This document shows, in pieces, positions 57,086 to 64,000 of a DNA stretch of 64,000 nt (positions are counted from its first letter, which is position 1; each line of letters opens with the position of its first letter). Made by a program: the position numbers and the translations under genes. The stretch covers positions 37,501-101,500 of the forward strand of contig QJPP01001833.1 in assembly GCA_003996215.1 (NCBI GenBank), given 5' to 3'. Source of the DNA: Jaltomata sinuosa. Its lineage: Eukaryota; Streptophyta; Magnoliopsida; Solanales; Solanaceae. The notes below the pieces were generated by a model that did not search any database, was not told the origin of the DNA, and saw only the letters and a list, made by a program, of their open reading frames with translations.

Positions 57086-59945
57086 GTGTTCCCAGAAGAT
57101 CTTCCCAGAGTTCCTCCCGAAAGAGAAATCGACTTAGGAATTGATCTCCTTGTAGATACCAGCCTATCTCGATTCCTCCTTACAGAATGGCTCCAGCAGA
57201 GCTTAAAGAATTGAAAGAACAGTTGAAAGACCTTCTACATAAGGGCTTCATCAGACCCAGCATCTCTCCATGGGGTGCTCCAGTGTTTTTCATACGTAAG
57301 AAGGACGGTTCTCTCAGGATGTGCATGGACTACCATCAGTTGAACAAGGTCACAATCAAGAATAAATATCCCATCCCCAAGATTGATGACTTGTTCGACC
57401 AGCTTCAGGGATCTAGTTGCTTTTCCAAGATAGACCTCAGATCTGACTATCATCCGCTCAGAGTCAGGGGTAGTGACATCCCAAAGGTAGCCTTTAGGAC
57501 TCGGTATGGTCACTGTGAATTTGTAGTTATGTCTTTTGGACTAACCAATGCTCTTGTGCTTTCATGGACTTAATAAACAGGGTGTTTAGATAGTATTTAG
57601 ATTTGTTCATAATTGTCTTCATCGATGATATCCTTGATTATTCTCGAAATGAGGAGGAGCATGCGAATCATGTGAGGGTCATTCTGTAAACTCTCAAGGA
57701 CCGCCAGTTATTCGCCAAGTTTAGTAAGTGTGAGTTCTGGTTGAAATTAGTTGCTTTTCTTAGTCATGTGGTATCTAGTGAAGGCATCCGAGTTGACTCT
57801 CAGAAGATTGAGGCAGTAAAGGACTGGCCCAGACCCACCTCTCTGATAGACATCAGAAGTTTCCTGGGTTTGGCTGGTTATTACAGGAGGTTCATAGAAG
57901 GATTTTCATCCATAGCTGCCCCATTGACCAAGTTGACTCAGAAGAAGGTCAAGTTTTAGTGGTAAGACGAGTGTGAGAAAAGTTTCTTAGAATTGAAGAC
58001 CAGGTTGACTACAACTCCTATTTTGACTCTACCAGAGGGTTCAGATGGTTATGTGGTCTATTGCAATGCATCCAGTGTCATCCTGGGTTGTGTTTTGATG
58101 CAACAGGGTAAGGTCATAGCGTATGCTTCTAGACAGCTAAAGGCCCATGAGAAGAACTACCCAACTCATGACGTCGAGCTTGCAGCTGTTGTGTTTGCCT
58201 TAAAAATCTGGAGACACTACTTTTATGGTGTTCATATTAATGTGTTCACAGATCGTAAGATCCTCTAGTACGTGTTTGCCCAGAAAGACTTGAATTTTCT
58301 TAAGAGGAGATGGCTTGAGTTCCTCAAAGATTATGATATGAATGTGCTCTACCATCCATGTAAGGACAACGTAGTGGATAATGCTCTCAATAGACTGTCT
58401 ATGGGTAGCGTATCACATGTTGAGGAAAAGAAGAGAGAATTGGCCAGAGACGTTCATCGGCTTATTTGCTTAGGAGTTTGCCTTATGGACACATCAGATG
58501 GTGGTGTGATAGTTCAGAATGGGTCAAAATATTCATTGGTAGAGGAGGTTAAGGAAAAGCAGGATATTAATCCCATATTGCTTCAGCTGAAGGATGCAGT
58601 TCATCAGCAGAGAGTTGAGGTTTTCTCCCAAGGGGGAGATGGTGTGCTTCATTATCAGGGCCGCTTATGTGTTCCTAAGATGGTGAGTTGAGGCAACAGA
58701 TCTTTTCATAAGCCCATAATTCCAGATATTCCATTCATCCAGGTGCCACTAAGGTGTATGTTGATCTACGGGAAGTCTATTGGTGGAACGACATGAAGAG
58801 GGATATCACAGATTTTGTGGCTAAGTGTTCCAAATTGTTAGCAGGTTTAGGTAGAACATCAGACGCCAAGAGGTGTGACTCAGGAGATTAGAATTCCTAC
58901 TTGGAAGTGGGAAGTGGTCAATATGGACTTTATTATAGGATTACCTCGTACTCGCAGAAAACATGACTCTATTTGGGTGATAGTAGAGAGAGTCACTAAG
59001 TCTGTTCACTTCTTGACAATCAAGACTACAGATTTTTCGGAGGATTATGCCAGACTTTACACCAACGATATTGTCAAGTTGCATGGGGTTCCCTTGTCTA
59101 TCATATCAGATAGAGGTCCTCAATTCACATCTCATTTTTGGAAGTCCTTTCAGAAAGGTCTTGGTACTCAGGTGAATCTTAGCATAACATTTCATCCGCA
59201 GATGGATGGTCAGGCAGAGCGTACCATTCAGACCTTAAAGGACATGTTGAGAGCTTGCGTGATCAATTTTAAAGATAGTTGGGATGATCACCTAACTCTC
59301 ATAGAGTTTGCCTATAATAACAGTTTCCACTCTAGTATTCAGATGGCCCCATATGAGGCACTCTATGGGCATATATATAGGTCCCCAGTTGGTTGGTTCG
59401 AAGTAGGTGAGGTAGCCTTGATAAGGCCATATTCGGTTCATGAGGCTATGGAGAAAGTTCAGCTTATCAGGGAGAGATTGAGAATAGCTCAGAGTCGTCA
59501 GAAGTCCTATGCAGATGTAAGGAGAAGGGACTTAGATTTTGAAATCGATAATTGGGTTTTCCTGAAAGTGTCACCCATGAAGGGGGTGATGAGGTTCGGC
59601 AAGAAGGGGAAGCTCAGTACTAGGTAAGTAGGTCTTTACAGAATCCTGAAAAGGGTTGGTAATATGGCTTATGAGTTAGAGTTGCCAGCAGAACTAGCAG
59701 CAGTTCATCCAGTCTTTCACATATCCTTGTTGAAGAAGTGTGTGGGTGACCCGTCATCGATAGTACCTTTTGAGAGAGTAGTTGTGAAGGATAGCCTCAC
59801 CTATGAGGAGGTTTTAGTTGATATTCTTGACCTTTAGGTTCGTAGGTTGAGAAACAAGGAAGTCGCTTCAGTAAAGGTTTTGTGGAGGAATCAGTCCGTA
59901 GAGGGAGCTACTTGGGAAGCAGAAGCAGCCATGATGTCCAAGTAG
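57086..59945 (+). pseudogene. P element pol: RT, RNase H, integrase, chromodomain (disrupted)
   Basis: RT keeps LKDLLHKGFIRPSISPWGAP, KKDGSLRMCMDYHQLNKV and, after a frameshift near 57550, an intact VFIDDILDYS. RNase H reads YCNASSVILGCVLMQ (Asp to Asn at the first acidic site), HDVELAAVVFALK and VFTDRKIL. Integrase keeps MDFIIGLP, SDRGPQFTSHFW and GQAERTIQTLKDML, so its acidic triad survives; the N-terminal zinc finger region near 58690-58860 is frame-broken. The C-terminus has VHPVFHISLLKKCVGDP and a chromodomain-like VRRLRNKEVASVKVLWRN with VEGATWEAE, ending TAG at 59945. Stops lie near 57590, 57688, 57957, 57963, 58268, 58689 and 59625. Confidence 0.9.
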
Positions 59946-60205
59946 CTCCCTCTTTCCCTTCGATTCAGTTCTAGTTTGAGGTAATAGTTCCTCTCTAGTA
60001 TTTCAGTTAAATCTGGTGTAAATTCAGTCTTAGTATCTTGTTCCCGTAGTTATACTTGCATATCAGCATATTTGCATGTTCATGGAACCCAGTTCAGTTA
60101 GATAACAATTTCTAGTACTCAATTGGTAGGGATTGCAGCTCTTTCCCTCCAAACTCAGCTTGTTTAGTCTTCATTCAGGGACGAATGATCCCAAGCGGGA
60201 GATAT
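59946..60205 (+). other. P element 3' non-coding region and polypurine tract
   Basis: No gene. The segment ends CCAAGCGGGAGATAT directly before the right LTR, which I take as the polypurine tract. Confidence 0.75.
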
Positions 60206-62282
60206 TGTAATACCCCAGAACTTCCAAGCCCAGACTTAGCTCAGAAAACCAGAAAAAAATAAAATTTCCAACTGTCAGCAGAACCACGAGTCACTTCCAC
60301 GAGTCGTGGACTAGACTCGTGGAACTCAGAACAAAGGACTGCTCCTCTGAAGTCTGGACCAAGACTCATGTTCACGGTCCGTAAAAGTTTCCATGGACCA
60401 TAGATGCCATCTGTGGAAACCCTTTCCAGTAGCCCAACATCTAGCTCCTAGGGTTGACGAGTGGGATCCATGATCCGTGAAAGTTTCCATGAGTCGTGAA
60501 CCTAGTCGTGTAACCCAAATTCAGAGACCCAGTAATTTCATCCCAGGAACCACGAGTGGGTTCCACAATCCGTGGAAGTTTCCATGAGTCGTGAGCCCAA
60601 CTCATAGAACCCATTCCAGTAGCTCAGATTTCCTGGTCCAGGGACCACGACAGGGTTCCACGATTCATGGAACTTTCCATGAGCTGTAGAACTCACCCTT
60701 GGAACCTAAGACGCGAATTTTCCAGCAGCTTTTAAGTTAATTTCTCAGGGGTATTTTAGACCTTTCCTTTTTAACCTTGCTCCGACTATAAATAATCTTA
60801 GGCTTATTTTATTAAGTCTAATTCCCCTAAACAAAGTCAGACTTTTCAAAAAATGACTCAAGTCAGAACAAAGCATCTTCTCCAAATTTCCAGGCCTAGG
60901 GTTCTCTCCTCCAAGATTCAACTCCAGATTCTTGCAGGGATTTTCATCCACCAGGTATGTGGGAATTTAGTAAGGGCTTAATCCGCCCTTATGCCCAAAA
61001 ACCTCAGATCTTTTCAATGATTCTCATAAATATAGAACTAGGGTTCTTGTCCTTTTTACAGATTTCTCCAAGAAATCATGCTCATGAGTTATATATGATC
61101 TTTGCATTGTTTTAAATATCACATACTGATTATCTTTCATTACTTAGATATTTACAAGATCTTTAGGAATCATGGACTTAGCCCTAAATTATAGCATTTG
61201 CGTAAATGTGTTAGCTTCCTTCAAAAATACAACCTAGCTTATTAGTATGAGTTCTAAAAGTAGAAATTGGTCTGTTTTTAGTCTACTACAGTATCTCAGA
61301 AAAACAAAGACTTTAGATTAGTCTAGTCCTGACCCAGAAACTCAGGATGCCAGTTTTGAATTGAGCTATATTCAGTTTGGGAGTAGTATTTAGCACCGAG
61401 TTGGACTAGAGTTCAGCGTACCCTCAAGTCCCAAAACTAGGTGCCATCATAGGTTTTTGAGTCCCTTCTATTGGGCATCAGTTTTAGTGATCACGTCACA
61501 GTCATGCCTTTATATCCTGGCAAGGTATATTGGGTCCTCTCGATAGGGCGTATACATTGGACTCCACGTTTAGCTCACGTGGTTTATGTCGGTTAATAAG
61601 CTCTCCCACAGTATTAGATTCAGTACTGTACTTTAGGCCCTCAGCTATACTTATTTTCAATTTTCAGCATACTTTCATGTTATTCCTGCATTTCAGTTGT
61701 TTTATTCACGATTATACATTGCCTATATACTATAGCTTAGTTCAGATTACAGCATTCAGTATTTTATTGCATGTTTACATTTCAGTCAGCTTTGTATATC
61801 CCTCATGCTCAGTACATCCAAAGTACTGACGCATACTCTATGCTGCATCCTATTATGATGCAGGCTCAGGTTCTCAGGTTCAACCACGTGATTAGCTCCT
61901 ACCGGTGCCATATCAGCTTAGTCAGGGGTGAGTCCTCATTCTCTGAGGATATTTTCATTATTTTTTTTTGATTTAGTCAGATATTGTTAGTTCCAGTATT
62001 TTGGAGCTAGCTGGGGACTTCTCCCAGTAGCTCATCAGTATTAATGGCATTCAGACATAGAGTCAGTATTCAGTTGATTTGGATTGTATGGTTTGAACTC
62101 AGTCATTTCTTTCAAATATTATCAGATATATTCTTTTAGTTTTTTCATTTTTTTGTTATGCTTCCGCTTGTTTTAGAATTATATTCAGTATGATTGTGAT
62201 ATACCAGATTCAGGGTTAGCTTGGGGTTACTTGTGACCCTAAGTCCTGTGTTATGCCTAGGGTCTAGTCTCAGGGCGTGACA
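60206..62282 (+). repeat. P element right LTR
   Basis: 2077 bp partner of 53072-55171, ending CAGGGCGTGACA. It carries the same palindrome cluster at 60290-60705, more worn. Confidence 0.93.
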
Positions 62283-63533
62283 TTAGCGATGTTAATGGAA
62301 ATATGGATCCTTTTTGTTCTTGTCTAGGAAGTTGAAATTGATCCTTCTTGAATGATTTGCATTCCATGTGTGGTGAGATTTAGTTGAATAATTTTTGTGC
62401 TTGCTTGTATTAACTAGAACTTGCCCAGTTAGTATTTAAAGCTAGTTTCGATTACTTTTTGTTGGAGAAATAATCTTAGGCCTTATTTGTGATTATTGAA
62501 GCCTACTTAGCCTTAAAAGCCACCATTGCACTTAAATTGAATCATTAGTCACCCCTCTTGAGCCTAATACCTTTTCTTTGGCAACCTCGTTACAAGCCTT
62601 GAACTATTTTGACAATGAATCCCTCTCTTGAACCCATCCCTCGTTGAACTCCACAAGTGTGAAATCAAAGCAAAAAGCTAAGTTTGGGGATTGATAAAGG
62701 TACCTTGGAGGAGTGCTAAATGAATAAATCATGGTTTGTTGCTTCATATGAATTGCCAAAAAGAAGGAAGAAGAAAGCAAAATGCAAAGCAAAGAGGAAA
62801 GGAAAGAAAGAAAATCCTCCAAGGTGAAGAAAATGATAAGAATTGGGGCTTCAAATGAAAAGAAGTAAAATGCTGCCTCTTGTTGAATGAAAATGAAATG
62901 AATGGCCTTGGTTTTGAATTAAAAAGTTGTGTAGAGTTCGAGGAGGATGAAGTCACTTAAATCCAAATGTGTATCCTACCCGTCTCCGAGCCTACACTAA
63001 AAGCTTAGAAAAGCCCTTTGAGATCTCTAACCAATTGTTCTTGAGCTAGTGGAAAATGAAAATAAGGGTAAGCCTATGGTTGATACTTGTTAGCACTTGA
63101 ACTTCCTTGTGAGTTTGAGTGTTTGTATTTTTCCCTTGTGATTGTCTTTGTACATAATGTATTTTTGGGACTTTCATTCTTGTGAGGGCATGCAAATTAG
63201 GATAGTTGGTGACATTGATAAACTCCAAAAATGAGTCAAATAAGCATGTGTTGTTGAGCTAGAGGTTTGAGTTACATCTTGAGGATTGGTTGTTATCGTT
63301 TGATTGTTCTTAAAAGTTCCATTGCATCCTTGAATTATGTCTTGAATAGAGGGGAATGCCTAGATTAAGTTTTCATGTGATTGACTAATCATTAGTACCA
63401 ACCAAAGTCATGCTTGGTGCTTGAAATGGATTCTTCTTGACTTACATTGAATGTCATTGCACTTGTGTTGTGTGCCTCTTGTGCTAGAGTTTTTAGTTGC
63501 TTGAGGACAAGCAATAGTTCAAGTTTGGGGTTT
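62283..63533 (+). other. N element 3' internal region, resumed after P
   Basis: Starts with TTAGC, the duplicated target. It has no coding frame. Phrases such as CGTTACAAGCCTTGAACTAT (near 62588) and TTGAGGACAAGCAATAG with AAGTTTGGGG just before the LTR are familiar from Athila/Tat 3' regions. AGTTTGGGG also occurs near 62684. Confidence 0.65.
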
Positions 63534-64000
63534 TGATAAGTCAGTAATTTACCAACTTATTTAACCTTTAAGCTTACACTTTTGCATCCTAATTGAGAGA
63601 AGATAGTTCATTTGAAATGATTTGCTTCTATTATACAGATGTATATGATTTAGTGATCGATGCAAAATCAGATGAAAACAAGTCAAGATGGAGAAAATTT
63701 TAGAATTCTGGGCAACTCAGCGCATCGCACTGAAAGGGCGCCAATAGCGCTAAAGGTGGATGATATGCTTGTGCGTGATGGCGCTGGGACGGCGCGATAG
63801 AGCTATAGAGAGAAGTGGTCAATGCTAGTTAATTACAAGGACGCGATTGCGCCAAGACAGCATGATGGCGCTGACCAGTATGATTCCCTTGAGCACGATA
63901 GCGTCATATTAGCGCGATGGCGCTTCACTGTACCTAAACGTGAAAATAGGCAGAAATGACATTTTACCTTTGTGGAAAACCTAATTGATACAAAAGACTC
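63534..64000 (+). repeat. N element right LTR, cut by window end
   Basis: Matches 47307 to about 47776 with scattered differences. The remaining ~930 bp should lie beyond the window. Confidence 0.9.

Larger units (their letters stand above)
53072..62282 (+). mobile_element. Complete Gypsy chromovirus-like element P nested in N
   Basis: 9211 bp with LTRs of 2100 and 2077 bp, a TTAGC duplication, an initiator-Met-like primer site, gag, protease, RT, RNase H, integrase, a chromodomain-like end and a GCGGGAGATAT polypurine tract. Domain order (RT before integrase) is Ty3/Gypsy. It is the innermost element of the nest. Coding parts are decayed by stops and frameshifts. Confidence 0.94.
47307..64000 (+). 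mobile_element. LTR retrotransposon N (Athila/Tat-type signals), no pol seen, runs off window
   Basis: The left LTR (47307-48713) and the beginning of the right LTR (63534 on) match base for base in long blocks. Just inside the left LTR is a site like the tRNA-Asp primer site of Athila/Tat elements. Before the right LTR stand CTTGAGGACAAGCAA and AAGTTTGGGG, the usual Athila/Tat ending. After removing P (53072-62282) the internal part is only about 5.6 kb and holds a zinc-knuckle ORF and an accessory ORF but no protease, RT or integrase. I read it as non-autonomous. It is inserted in pol of M. Confidence 0.85.

Noticed and set aside
1..64000. tRNA, rRNA or organelle-derived insertions
   Set aside because: I saw no tRNA-like cloverleaf with matching arms, no rRNA-like conserved blocks and no recognisable plastid or mitochondrial genes by reading; a covariance-model scan would be needed to exclude small RNA genes.

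Overview
This is a plant nuclear heterochromatin-type window: AT-rich, almost gene-free and built from nested retrotransposons. I infer a eudicot, probably Solanaceae, from the plant-specific families seen: a LINE with DUF4283-like ORF1 and RNase H, a Sirevirus-like Copia, chromodomain Gypsy elements, an Athila/Tat-type primer site and a plant mobile domain (PMD) gene. The species call is inference; the families are read from the sequence.

Layout. 1-6084 is AT-rich and non-coding, with a degenerate ~50 bp array, a 231 bp tandem duplication, a long T-rich tract, an array of near-palindromic units (2560-3755) and two short tandem duplications. 6102-12627 is a full-length decayed LINE (+) framed by a perfect 17 bp target duplication. 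12837-13418 holds a possible small host gene (-) with TATA box and poly(A) signal. 13925-23776 is a complete Copia/Sirevirus-like element (-) framed by TTTTC, with gag, pol and a large third ORF after pol. 23936-28447 holds an LTR fragment and a solo Gypsy LTR. 29445-32168 is a five-exon PMD pseudogene with a Mutator-like MITE in its first visible intron.

The right half is a nest four levels deep. Gypsy 'M' (-) starts at 32169, cutting the PMD gene. Gypsy 'L' (34026-45406, TSD ACTAC) lies inside the 3' LTR of M. An Athila/Tat-type element 'N' (47307 to beyond the window end) splits the pol of M. Gypsy 'P' (53072-62282, TSD TTAGC) lies inside N. The order of events is therefore PMD gene, then M, then L and N, then P. 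All coding regions carry stops and frameshifts, so nothing here looks autonomous today.

The least expected signals are: (a) a related accessory ORF in two unrelated elements, the Copia and N; (b) N carrying that ORF and a zinc-knuckle ORF but no visible pol; (c) family-specific clusters of CpG-rich palindromes in the 5' part of the Gypsy-type LTRs; (d) a 10-mer repeated eight times across the Copia element; (e) the palindromic satellite at 2560-3755; (f) a rearranged 5' end in L that implies duplication followed by LTR recombination.
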